From: CAVWXT01 sp963759115
Lineage (GTDB): Bacteria; Planctomycetota; Planctomycetia; Pirellulales; Thermoguttaceae
NCBI GenBank assembly: GCA_963759115.1
Contig: CAVWXT010000006.1
Location: 1,054,001 to 1,118,000 of the forward strand
Length of the DNA: 64,000 bases
Reading direction: 5' to 3'
Part shown: one piece after another, positions 1-8,678 of the stretch
Layout: each line of letters starts with the position of its first letter
Numbering within the stretch: the stretch's first letter is position 1
Made by a program: the position numbers and the translations under genes
Notes under the pieces: model-generated
Told to the model about the DNA's origin: nothing
What the model saw: only the letters and a program-made list of their open reading frames with translations
Databases searched by the model: none

Positions 1-40
1 GCCTTCGCGGGAAGGTCCTGGTCATCGCTGCGTGCATTGG

Positions 41-71
41 GCCCATCCTCGCTGAAGGCTGGGCTTTTTTT
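41..71 (+). terminator. Terminator-like hairpin upstream of cobA
   Basis: The arm GCCCA (41-45) pairs with TGGGC (60-64), with a second CCT/AGG pairing inside, followed at once by seven T. This is the form of a rho-independent terminator. It lies 20 bases before the first cobalamin gene, so it could end an upstream transcript or be the expression platform of a leader that starts outside the window. No B12 box is visible in the 40 bases available upstream. Confidence 0.55.
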
Positions 72-91
72 GTTGGACTTTGGGTCCCACC

Positions 92-855
92 ATGACGCAG
101 GCATCGGGCAACAGCCGTCGGAAAAGTCTACCTGGTGGGCGCCGGTCCCGGCGATCCCGGCCTGATCACCGTCCGCGGCGCCCAGTGCCTGGCCGAGGCC
201 GACCTGGTGCTGTACGACTACCTGGTCAATCCGCGTCCTGCTCCAACACGCGCCGACGGCGGAACAGGTCTGCCTGGGACATCCGCATGGCGGCCGGGAG
301 ATGCTCCAGCAAGAGGTCAACGGCCGGATGATCGCCGCGGCCCGGCAGGGCAAGACGCGTCGTGCGTCTGAAGAGCGGCGATCCGTATCTCTTCGGCCGC
401 GGCGGCGAGGAGGTCGAGGTCCTCGCGGCGGCGGGCATTCCCTACGAGGTCGTGCCCGGCGTGACGGCGGCCTTTGCCGCGGCCAGTCATGCGGGCATCC
501 CCATCACGCATCGCGACCTGGCCTCGGCCGTGGCCTTGATCACCGGGCCACCGCCGCGGCGACAAGTGCGGGCCCGGAGTTGGACTACCAATCGCTGGCC
601 CGCTTCCCCGGCACGCTGGTTTTGTACATGGGCATGACCACTTCGCGGCAATGGAGCGAGGCGCTGATCTGCGGCGGTCGGTCGCCCGAGACGCCGGTGG
701 CCATCGTGCGGCGGGCGAGCTGGCCCGATCAGGAGACGATCCGCTGCACGCTGGGAACCGTGGCCGACGTGATCGAGCGGCAGACCATCCGCCCGCCGGC
801 GGTGATCGTGGTCGGCGAAGTCGTGGCGTTGGCGCCGCCGAAGCCGCCCGAGTAA
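92..855 (+). CDS. cobA: Uroporphyrinogen-III C-methyltransferase (SUMT), frameshifted
   Basis: It methylates uroporphyrinogen III at C2 and C7 to give precorrin-2, the entry to the corrin branch. The SUMT signature VGAGPGDP lies near residue 14, and VRLKSGDPYLFGRGG and VVPGVTAA follow in order. The C-terminus reads on to PPKPPE and TAA. The frame changes near 122, 229, 359, 544 and 575, and each change is repaired by removing one base, so I read this as an intact gene with sequence errors. The ATG at 92 starts MTQASGNS. It is a stand-alone methylase without a CysG dehydrogenase domain; that activity is encoded by the MET8-like gene at the other end of the cluster. Confidence 0.85.
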
Positions 856-867
856 GGAGATCTGTCC

Positions 868-1462
868 ATGGCCAAACGCCTGCTCCTGCTGCGGCATGCC
901 CGAATCGTGGCCGACCATGTTGGGCGATTGATCGGCGCGACCGACGTACCGTTGGATCCGTCGGGCGAGGCGCAGGCGCAGGCGCTGGCCGACCGCGTGC
1001 TGCGATGGGGGCCGCAGGCGTGCTATTGCAGTCCGATGCAGCGCTGCCGGCAGACGGCCGCGGCCGTGGCGCCCGACTTGCCGCTGCTGGTCGACCCCGA
1101 CCTGCGCGAGATCGACTTTGGGCAGTGGGAAAACCGGACGTTTGCCGAAGCGGCCGCGAAGGACCCGTCGCTGGTCGATCGCTGGGCGGCGTTCGACCTC
1201 GATTTCGCTTTCCCGGCGGGGAAAGCGTGGGCGACTTTCCTGCGCCGCGTTCAGGCGGCCGCCGATCGCTTGGTCAGCGCCGAGCCCCAGACCGTGCTGG
1301 TGGTCACCCACGGCGGCGTGATCCGCACGATGATCTGCCACCTGCTGGGACTCGAGCCGCGCAAGTACGTGGCGTTCGACGTGCCCTATGCGGCGATGGC
1401 CGTGATCGATATGTTCGACGGCCAAGGCGTGCTTGCCGCGTTGGAGCGGCCCGAGCTGTGGA
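868..1462 (+). CDS. cobC: Alpha-ribazole phosphatase-like histidine phosphatase
   Basis: A histidine-phosphatase-superfamily protein of about 198 residues, placed among nucleotide-loop genes, so most likely it dephosphorylates alpha-ribazole phosphate. The catalytic motif is LLRHAR near residue 7 (RHA in place of the usual RHG), with the second histidine in VVTHGGV. The open frame runs straight into cobU. Removing one G at 1460-1461 gives a TGA stop at about 1459-1462 and a GAGGA ribosome site for cobU. I therefore treat the apparent cobC-cobU fusion as an indel artefact. Confidence 0.75.
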
Positions 1463-1470
1463 GGACGGTC

Positions 1471-2004
1471 ATGGCTGAAATCGTGCTGGTCACCGGCGGT
1501 TGCCGCAGCGGCAAGAGTGCCTACGCCCAGCAGCATGGCCGAGTCGCTGCCGCCCACGCGGCTGTACGTGGCCACCTGTCCGGTCACCGACGACGAAATG
1601 CGGCGCCGCATCGAGGAGCACCGTCGGCTCGCCGCGGCCGCGGCTGGGACACCGTCGAAGAGCAACTCGATCTGGCCGGCGTCTTCGCGCCGCCACGCCG
1701 AGCACAACGTGCTGCTGGTCGATTGCGTGACGCTCTGGGTCAACAACCTGATGTATCACGCCGAACGCGAGCGGCGGCACGTCGACCGAAGCCGACGTGG
1801 CCGAGCAGTGCGACCGGATGCTCGAAGCGGCCCAGGCGATGTCGCGGCACGGTGATCTTCGTCACCAACGAGGTCGGCATGGGCGTGGTGCCGGAGAATG
1901 CCCCGGCCCGCCGCTATCGCGACCTGGTCGGCCGGGCGAACCAGATCATTGCCGCGCGGGCCGACGCGGTGACGCTGATGTCGTGTGGAATCCCGTGCCT
2001 CTGA
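1471..2004 (+). CDS. cobU: Adenosylcobinamide kinase/guanylyltransferase, frameshifted
   Basis: It phosphorylates adenosylcobinamide and then guanylylates it to AdoCbi-GDP. The N-terminal P-loop GGCRSGKS is at residues 9-16. RLYVATCPVTDDEM, VDCVTLWVNNLM and TNEVGMGVVPENAPARRYRD follow in family order, but in three reading frames. Switches near 1535, 1630 (probably two), 1690, 1785 and 1851 all fit single-base insertions; removing the C near 1851, for example, gives SRTVIFVTNE. The gene ends at TGA 2002-2004, 16 bases before cobT. Confidence 0.8.
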   Translation: MAEIVLVTGGCRSGKSAYAQQHGRVAAAHAAVRGHLSGHRRRNAAPHRGAPSARRGRGWDTVEEQLDLAGVFAPPRRAQRAAGRLRDALGQQPDVSRRTRAAARRPKPTWPSSATGCSKRPRRCRGTVIFVTNEVGMGVVPENAPARRYRDLVGRANQIIAARADAVTLMSCGIPCL

Positions 2005-2020
2005 AAGTGAACAACACACA

Positions 2021-3087
2021 ATGAGCCTGCTGAAGCGCTACGTTGACGCGAATTGTCCCCCAAGACGCCGCGTGGCGAGCCAAGGCCAAGCGGCCGTCTG
2101 GACCAGCTCATCATGCCGCACTGGGCGCTGGGGCGGCTGATGGACCTGGCCGTGGACCTGGCCGGCATGACGCGCTCGCTTGCGCCGCCGGTGGCCCGCA
2201 AGACGATCGTCACCATGGCCGGCGATCATGGCGTGGCGGCCGAGGGCGTGAGCAAGTATCCGCAGGAAGTCACGCCGCAGATGGTGCTGGGTTTCGTCGG
2301 CGGCATGGCCGGCATCAACGCCCTGGCCCGATTGGCCGGCGCCCGCGTGGTCGTGGTCGACATGGGCGTGGCCGCCGACCTTGGCCCGCTGGCCGCCGCC
2401 GGCAAGATCATCGACAAGAAAGTGGCCCTCGGCACGGCCAACATGGCGGCCGGACCGGCCATGACGCGAGAGCAGGCCGTGCGGGCCGTCGAGGCCGGCA
2501 TCGAAGTGGTCGAGGCACTGGCCGATGCGACCGACGTTTTCGGCACCGGCGACATGGGCATCGCCAACACCACGCCCTCCACGGCGGTCGTGGCCGCGCT
2601 GACCGGACAATCGGTGGCCGAGTTGACCGGCCGCGGCACGGGCATCGACGACGGCCAACTGGCCCACAAGATCGCCGTCGTGGAAAAGGCGCTGCGGCTC
2701 AATCGGCCCGATCCCAACGACGCCCTGGACGTGCTGGCCAAGGTGGGCGGGTTCGAGATCGGCGGCATTGCCGGCGTGGTCCTGGGCGCTGCCGCCCGGC
2801 AAAAGCCGGTCGTGATCGACGGCTTCATTTCCACGGCCGGGGCGCTGCGTGGCCCAGGCCCTCTGCCCGGCGGCGGGCGAATACGTCGTCGCCGCCCATC
2901 GCAGCGCCGAGCCGGGCCATCGCGCCATGCACGCCCGCCTGGGCAAGGAGCCGCTGTTGGACCTCGGCCTGCGATTGGGCGAAGGCACCGGCGCGGCGCT
3001 GGCCATGAACCTGGTCGAAGCGGCCCAGCGAATCCTTACCGAGGTGGCCACGTTCGACGAGGCCCACGTTTCCAAGGCCGCAATCAT
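2021..3087 (+). CDS. cobT: Nicotinate-nucleotide-dimethylbenzimidazole phosphoribosyltransferase
   Basis: It makes alpha-ribazole 5'-phosphate from NaMN and a lower-ligand base. The product starts MSLLKRYVDA at ATG 2021. Single-base insertions near 2051, 2090 and 2849 split the frame, but the sequence between is clean: GDHGVAAEGVSKYP, FGTGDMGIANTTPSTA and the C-terminal catalytic-glutamate segment RLGEGTGAALA. An extra base near 3078 hides the stop; without it the frame ends in TGA overlapping the cobS ATG at 3085. It is preceded and followed by the other nucleotide-loop genes. Confidence 0.88.
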
Positions 3088-3838
3088 GAAACCATTGCTG
3101 GCAGCCCTGCGATTTCTGACGATCCTGCCGCTGCCGGGAAGCTGGGGCACGGCCGAGGAAGATCTCGCCCGCAGCGTCCCCTGGTTTCCGCGTGGTCGGC
3201 CTGTTGCTGGGCGCGGTGGCGGCCGCGATGGCATGGGCTCTGACGTCGGTGGCGCCGCCGATGCTGGCCGCCGCGGCGGTTGTGATCGTGTTGCTGAGCT
3301 TCTCCGGCTGCCTGCACCTGGACGGACTGGCCGACACGGCCGACGGCTTCCTCAGTTCCCGCTCGCGCGAGCGGATCTCTGGAGATCATGAAGGACAGCC
3401 ACATCGGCGCGATGGGCGTGATTGCGATCGTGTGCGTGTTGTTGCTGAAGTTCGCGTCGCTGGCATCGCTGCCGGCCGATGAGTTCTGGCCGGCGGTGCT
3501 GCTGATGCCGCTGGCGGGGCGATGCGCGATCGTGTCTGCAGATGGCCCTGGTTGCCTTACGCCCGGCCGGAAGCGGACTGGGAGCGTCTTCTATCGCCGA
3601 CCGACCGCGTTGGGCGGCCGTCTGGGCCGTGGCCGTGCTGGCGGCGGCGGCCTAGGGCGTGCTGGGCATCGATGCGGCGCTGATGGTTTGGGCAGCCTGC
3701 ATCGCGGTGACGCTCGCCTTTTCGGCCTATGTCTATCGCAAGATCGGCGGCGCCACCGGCGACACCTTCGGCGCCGTCTGCGAAATCGTGGAAGTCGTGC
3801 CGGCGGTGACGCTGGCATTGGGACGCCTTGAGCTGTGA
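3085..3838 (+). CDS. cobS: Adenosylcobinamide-GDP ribazoletransferase, frameshifted
   Basis: A membrane enzyme that joins AdoCbi-GDP to alpha-ribazole, completing cobalamin. The hydrophobic segments, the aspartate-rich motif LDGLADTADGF and the second motif GATGDTFGA are all present. The frame switches near 3192, 3383, 3533, 3552 and 3610, each explained by one or two extra bases. In the frame that continues, a TAG stands at 3653-3655 inside an alanine/leucine helix, probably a substitution. The gene ends ...RLEL then TGA at 3836-3838. Confidence 0.8.
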
Positions 3839-3846
3839 GGTGATCG

Positions 3847-4960
3847 GTGGCGACGGGACACGGCGGAAACTTGCGCGAGTTGGCCCGGCGGGCCGGGCTG
3901 AATCGGGACCAGATCCTCGATTTCAGCGCCAGCATCAATCCGCTGGGACCGCCCGAGGGGCTGCGGGCCGTGCTGGCGCGAAGCATCGACCGGCTCGTCC
4001 ACTATCCCGATCCCGACTGCACCGAGCTGGTCGACGCTCTGGCCCGGCGGCATCGGCGTGGCGCCGGAGCAGATCGTCGTCGGCAACGGTTCGACGGAGA
4101 TCTTCTTCGCCTTGGCCCGGGCGTTGCCGTTCACCCGGGCCGTCATTCCCGTCCCTTCGTACATCGACTACGCCACGGCCGTGCGGGCGGCCGGCCGCGA
4201 AGTGCGTTCTCTGAAACTCGAGGAGAGCGCCGGCTTCGCCGTCGACTGGCCGGCGCTGGAGGCGGAGCTTCGCGGCGATGAGATCGTGCTGCTTGGCCAG
4301 CCGAACAATCCCACCGGCCGGATGTTCGATGACGGATGCCCTTGCAGGCCCTGGCCGCCCGGCACCCGGCGACCACCTTCGTGGTCGACGAGGCCTTTGC
4401 CGACTTCATCGAGGGCTACCGATCGTTGGCCGAACGGCCCGCGGCCAACGTGATCGTCGTGCGATCGCTGACGAAGTTCTACGCGATTCCCGGCCTGCGG
4501 TTGGGCTATGCCGTGGCCGATCCGGCGATCGCCGAGCGAATCCGCAGCCAGATTCCGCCCTGGTCGGTGAACGTCTTGGCGCAGGAGGCGGCCGTCGCCT
4601 TGCTGGCCGACGAGGAGTACGCCCGGCGGAGCATCGCCATCGTGGCCCGAGCAGCGTCAGCGGCTGGCCGAGGAATTGGCGAAGCTGCCGGGCCTGCACG
4701 TCTACCCGAGCGCGACGAACTTCCTCCTGGTCCGATTGGCTCCAGGCGCCGATAAACGCCGCGGAATTGGCCGAGCGATTGCTCCGTCAGCGGCATCGCC
4801 ATCCGGACGTTCAGCGCCGAGCAACACCTCGACGAGCGCTTCTTCCGCGTCGCCGTCCGCACGGCAGACGGAAAACGCGCGGCTCTGCGAAGCCTTGGCC
4901 GCCGCGCTCGGGGCAAGCCGCGTCCGAAGCCCGCCAAAGCCCGCCGGGCGGCCGCCCTGA
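3847..4960 (+). CDS. cobD: Threonine-phosphate decarboxylase, PLP-dependent, frameshifted
   Basis: A class I/II aminotransferase-fold enzyme giving the (R)-1-amino-2-propanol phosphate linker (CobD of Salmonella, CobC of Pseudomonas). It starts at GTG 3847 as MATGHGGNLREL. Family motifs are DFSASINPLGPP, QPNNPTGR, VVDEAFADF and the PLP-lysine region SLTKFYAIPGLRLGY. About seven single-base insertions (near 4050, 4335, 4652, 4739, 4791 and 4861) move the frame; removing them gives a continuous product ending in RVRSPPKPAGRPP. Its TGA at 4958-4960 shares a base with the cobQ ATG. Confidence 0.82.
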
Positions 4961-6444
4961 TGATTCAGGGCACCAGTTCCAACGCCGGCAAGAGCGTGCT
5001 GACGGCGGCCTTGTGCCGGATCCTGTTGCAGGACGGCATCCGCGTGGCGCCGTTCAAGGCGCAGAACATGTCGCTCAATTCGTTCATCGCCCGCGACGGC
5101 GGCGAGATGGGCCGCGCCCAGGTGGTGCAGGCCCAGGCCTGCCGCCTGGAGCCCGACGTGCGGATGAACCCCATCCTGCTGAAGCCCAATTCCGACACCG
5201 GCTGCCAGGTCATCGTGCGGGGCCAGCCCGTGGGAAACATGCGCGTCGGCGAGTACGTGGGTTACAAGCCGCAGGCCTTTGCCGCCGCGAAGGAGTGTTA
5301 CGACTCGCTGGCCGCCGAGTTCGACGCGATCGTCCTGGAGGGCGCCGGCTCGCCGGGCGAAGTGAACCTCAAGAGCCACGACATCGTCAACATGCGGATG
5401 GCCGAGCACGCCGACGCGCCGGTGCTGGTGGTGGGCGACATCGACCGCGGCGGCGTGTTTGCGCCCGTTTGTCGGCACGATGGAAGTGCTCGCCCCGTGG
5501 GAGCGCAAACGGGTCGCCGGCTGGATCGTCAATCGCTTCCGCGGCGACGCCGGCCTGTTGGGCCCGGCGCTGGAGTACACGCTGCGACACACCGGCCGGC
5601 CCGTGCTGGGCGTGGTGCCCTATTTGCCGGCGATTGGACTGCCGCAGGAAGATTCGGTCGAGTTCAAGAGCGGGGCGCTCGACCAGGCGGCGGGCAACGG
5701 CGCGGCCGTGGAAATCGCCGTGATCGATCTGCCGCACATCTCGAACTTCACCGATTTCGACGCCTTCCGCGGCGAAAGCGACGTGCGGCTGCGGATCATC
5801 CGCTCGGCCGGCCGAGCTGAACCGGCCCGACGCGATCGTCATCCCCGGCAGCAAGAACACGCTGGGCGACCTGGAGTATCTCCGCCGCAGCGGACTGGCC
5901 GAGCGAATCGCCGCGCTGGCACGGGCAAGGCACGGCCGAGATCGTGGGCATCTGCGGCGGCTTTCAGATGCTCGGCCGCGAAATCCGCGATCCGCTGGGG
6001 ATCGAGTCGGCGGCCGCGGATTCGCGCGGGCTGGGACTGCTCGACGTCGACACCGTCATGGCGGCCGAGAAGACGCTCGTGCGCACCGTCGCCCGGCATG
6101 GCCCGTCCGGGCTGGAGGTCGACGGGCTACGAAATCCATCACGGGCAGACGTCGCCGGGCACGTGTACGCCCCTGCTTGACGGGCGCCGACGGCCAGGTG
6201 GTGGGCGTCGCAGCGCGGCGACGGGCGGATCTGGGGCACCTACTTGCACGGCGTGTTCGACGCCGACCGCTTCCGCCGCTGGTTCCTCGATCGCCTGCGC
6301 GTGCGCCGCGGTCTGCCGCCGGTGGGCGAGGTGGTCGGCCGGTACGACATCGAGCCGGCGCTGGATCGCCTGGCGGACGTGGTTCGCGCCAGCCTGCGAA
6401 TGGACGAAATCTATCGGCTCATCGGAGTCGGAAAACCAAATTAG
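4960..6444 (+). CDS. cobQ: Cobyric acid synthase, frameshifted
   Basis: A glutamine-dependent amidase for the b, d, e and g side chains (CbiP). The N-terminal GTSSNAGKS loop starts at residue 4. The class I glutaminase domain shows the nucleophile in GICGGFQMLG and the histidines in YEIHHG and TYLHGVF. Frame switches near 5466, 5810, 5925, 6127, 6184 and 6215 are each repaired by deleting one base. The C-terminus is complete, ending IGVGKPN before TAG at 6442-6444. Confidence 0.88.
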
Positions 6445-6459
6445 CCCAGGAACAATCCC

Positions 6460-6994
6460 ATGCCAAACACACGCTTGAGCTACGAAGAATCGTGCCGAAG
6501 GCTTCAGAAAGACTATCTCGGGGACGGAGTAATCCCGCCGTTACCGGATCACCTGCCGCGCCCCGACGACGAGGAACCACTTGGGGTTTCGCTTTTCCGC
6601 ACGTTCGTCGGTAATGGGGATGATTTGAGTAACCTCTGCCTGCCGCATACGTTCTTCGGACGCTCGGAGATGAACGATGTCGCGTTCCGCAACACCGATT
6701 TCACTGAATCCAACCTATGCTGGAACGATTTCGTTGATGTGGATTTCACCGACGCTGTCCTGGCTGGCTCTGATATGCGTGCATCAAACTTTCAGCGTGT
6801 GAAATTTGCCAGGACGGATTTGCGCCGTGCTGATCTGCGGCGATCGACATTTGAGGGCTGTGCCTTCGATGGGGCGCTGCATGGAAGGAGCGATCGTTGC
6901 GCGGAACCAAAGCGCTATGATGGGGTTGAGCGAGAGTCAGATCGACGAGGTAGCTTGGAGCCACGATGACGGAGAGGAACCAGACGGGGGATAA
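6460..6994 (+). CDS. Pentapeptide-repeat protein
   Basis: About 177 residues. A run of A(D/N)LXX-like pentads (NDVAF, RNTDF, TESNL, VDVDF, TDAVL, RASNF, ARTDL, RRADL, RRSTF, EGCAF) fills roughly residues 68-138 and should fold as a right-handed beta-helix. One extra base near 6884 shifts the frame; without it the protein ends in SQIDEVAWSHDDGEEPDGG before a stop at 6992-6994. It sits between cobQ and cbiB on the same strand but has no known cobalamin role. The codon pattern is less GC-rich than its neighbours, suggesting later insertion into the operon. Confidence 0.75.
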
Positions 6995-7118
6995 CCGAAG
7001 CGCCGAGTGGAAGGGACCAACCGCTTCCCTACGTGTGTGTTTGTGGTTCAGGGGTGATCGGCTCCACCACTCATGCTGGCCGTGTTTTTTTCGCTACATC
7101 ACATCTCCTTGACAGTCT

Positions 7119-8093
7119 ATGCCGCTCGAATACCAAATCCTGATTGCCGTCGCGGTGGACCTGGCCCTGGGCGATCCCCGGTGGCTGCCGCACCCGGTCC
7201 GCGGCATCGGCCGGCTCGCCCAGTGGAGCGAGACGCTCGCACGGTGGCTGCTGGGTTCGACGCGCGTCGCCGGGCTGATGGCCGCGCTGGCGGTGTATCT
7301 GACTGCCGGGCTGGCGGCGTGGGGTTCAATCCGGTTGGCGGCCCTCTGGCATCCGATGGCCGCCGATGTGGTTTCCATTGCGATCATCTACTCGACCATC
7401 GCCGCACGCGACCTGGTTCGGCACAGCATGGCGGTGTTTCGCCCCTTGGCGGCGGGCGACCGCGTGGAGGCCCGGCGGCGCGTGGCCGCGATCGTGGGAC
7501 GCGACACCCAGCGACTCGACGAGGCGGGCATCGTCCGGGCGGCCGTGGAAAGCGTGGCGGAGAGCACGGTGGACGGCGTCACGGCCCCCTTGTTCTTCGC
7601 CGTCGTCGCTGGACCCGTGGGGGCCGTGGTGTATCGCGCCATCAACACGCTCGATTCGATGTTCGGCCATCAGGACGAGCGATATCGCGAGTTCGGCTGG
7701 GCGGCCGCGCGGATCGACGATCTGGCCAACTACGTGCCGGCCCGGCTGACGGCCCCGCTGGCGTGTCTGGCGGCGGCCATTCTGCGGCAGCGGCCCCTCG
7801 GCGCGTGGCGGATCTTGCGGCGCGACGGCCGCAACCATGCCAGCCCCAACTCCGGCCTGGCCGAGGCCGCCATGGCCGGGGCTTTGGGCGTGCAGTTGGG
7901 CGGAGTGACATTCTACGACGGCCTGCCCTTGGAAAAACCGACCATCGGCGACGCCTTGACGCCGCTCGTGCCAAGTCATATCCGGTCGGCCAACGCCACG
8001 ATGCTGGTCACCGCGGGCCTGTTCCTGGCCGCCGTTCTGTTGCTTCGCGTGGGGACGCTCGACCTGTGGCACGCCTGGAGGACCGGCACATGA
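7119..8093 (+). CDS. cbiB: Adenosylcobinamide-phosphate synthase
   Basis: An intact 324-residue membrane protein that attaches the aminopropanol (phosphate) arm to adenosylcobyric acid. It shows the family N-terminus DLALGDPRWLPHPVRGIG near residue 13, ESVAESTVDGVTAPLFF and the late NSGLAEAAMAGALGV, with several hydrophobic segments. The ATG at 7119 follows 124 bases without an evident gene after the pentapeptide gene. Its TGA overlaps the cobO ATG (ATGA). No indel is seen, in contrast to the genes before it. Confidence 0.93.
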   Translation: MPLEYQILIAVAVDLALGDPRWLPHPVRGIGRLAQWSETLARWLLGSTRVAGLMAALAVYLTAGLAAWGSIRLAALWHPMAADVVSIAIIYSTIAARDLVRHSMAVFRPLAAGDRVEARRRVAAIVGRDTQRLDEAGIVRAAVESVAESTVDGVTAPLFFAVVAGPVGAVVYRAINTLDSMFGHQDERYREFGWAAARIDDLANYVPARLTAPLACLAAAILRQRPLGAWRILRRDGRNHASPNSGLAEAAMAGALGVQLGGVTFYDGLPLEKPTIGDALTPLVPSHIRSANATMLVTAGLFLAAVLLLRVGTLDLWHAWRTGT

Positions 8094-8617
8094 GCGACAA
8101 ACCCCGCATCCTCATCTTTACCGGCGACGGCAAGGGCAAGACCACGGCCGCCCTGGGCATGGCCTTTCGCTTCAGCGGCCACGGCATGAAGACGTGCATG
8201 ATCCAATTCATCAAGGGCGACGCCTCGGTGGGCGAAGTGGCGGCCGCGGCGGCCAATGCTTACATCGAGATCCATCAGACCGGCCTGGGATTCCTCCCGC
8301 CGGCCGACGATCCTCGCTTTGCCCAACACCGCGCGGCCGCACAGCAAGGGCTCGCGAAAGCGGCCGAAGCGATCGCCAGCCGGCGGTTCCACCTGGTGAT
8401 CCTCGATGAAATCTGCCTGGCCGTGGCCCGAGGGCTGGTCGACGAACGGCAGGTCGTGGAACTGATAGGCCGGGCGCCGCCGGAAAGTTGCCTCGTGCTG
8501 ACCGGCCGCGAGGCCACGCCGGGGCTGGTGGTGCTGGCCGACACGGTCACCGAGATGCTCGCGATCAAGCACGGCCTGGCCGAAAGGCGGACGGCCCAGA
8601 AAGGCGTCGAGCAATGA
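8090..8617 (+). CDS. cobO: Cob(I)yrinic acid a,c-diamide adenosyltransferase
   Basis: 175 residues, the normal length for CobO/BtuR. The P-loop GDGKGKTTAALG lies at residues 12-23 and the Walker B-like LVILDE near 103. It transfers adenosyl from ATP to the reduced corrin. The ATGA overlap with cbiB indicates translational coupling. A palindromic repeat (8628-8664) separates it from cobB. Confidence 0.95.
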   Translation: MSDKPRILIFTGDGKGKTTAALGMAFRFSGHGMKTCMIQFIKGDASVGEVAAAAANAYIEIHQTGLGFLPPADDPRFAQHRAAAQQGLAKAAEAIASRRFHLVILDEICLAVARGLVDERQVVELIGRAPPESCLVLTGREATPGLVVLADTVTEMLAIKHGLAERRTAQKGVEQ

Positions 8618-8627
8618 CATCGCCCGC

Positions 8628-8664
8628 GCCCTCACCCCCTGCCCCCTCCCAAAGGGAGAGGGGA
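8628..8664 (+). repeat. Dispersed palindrome, family F copy 1
   Basis: CCCCTCCC and GGGAGAGGGG pair around AAA, with a CCCTCACCCCCT tail on the left. The reverse complement recurs at 30308-30345 with one difference. The tail GGGGGTGAGGGC is shared with the family A elements at 23048 and 52348. It fills the whole cobO-cobB gap and abuts the cobB start. Confidence 0.8.
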
Positions 8665-8678
8665 GCATCACGCGACTG

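Noticed and set aside
1..91. Cobalamin riboswitch before cobA
   Set aside because: Only a terminator-like hairpin is visible; no B12 box or upstream core lies in the 91 bases present. The element could begin outside the window.
868..2004. A fused alpha-ribazole phosphatase-CobU protein
   Set aside because: The continuous frame depends on one extra G at 1460-1461; without it a stop and a ribosome site appear, and the CobU half is itself split into three frames.
2849..3391. A CobT-CobS fusion
   Set aside because: One extra base near 3078 removes the cobT stop; the natural arrangement is a TGA overlapping the cobS ATG.
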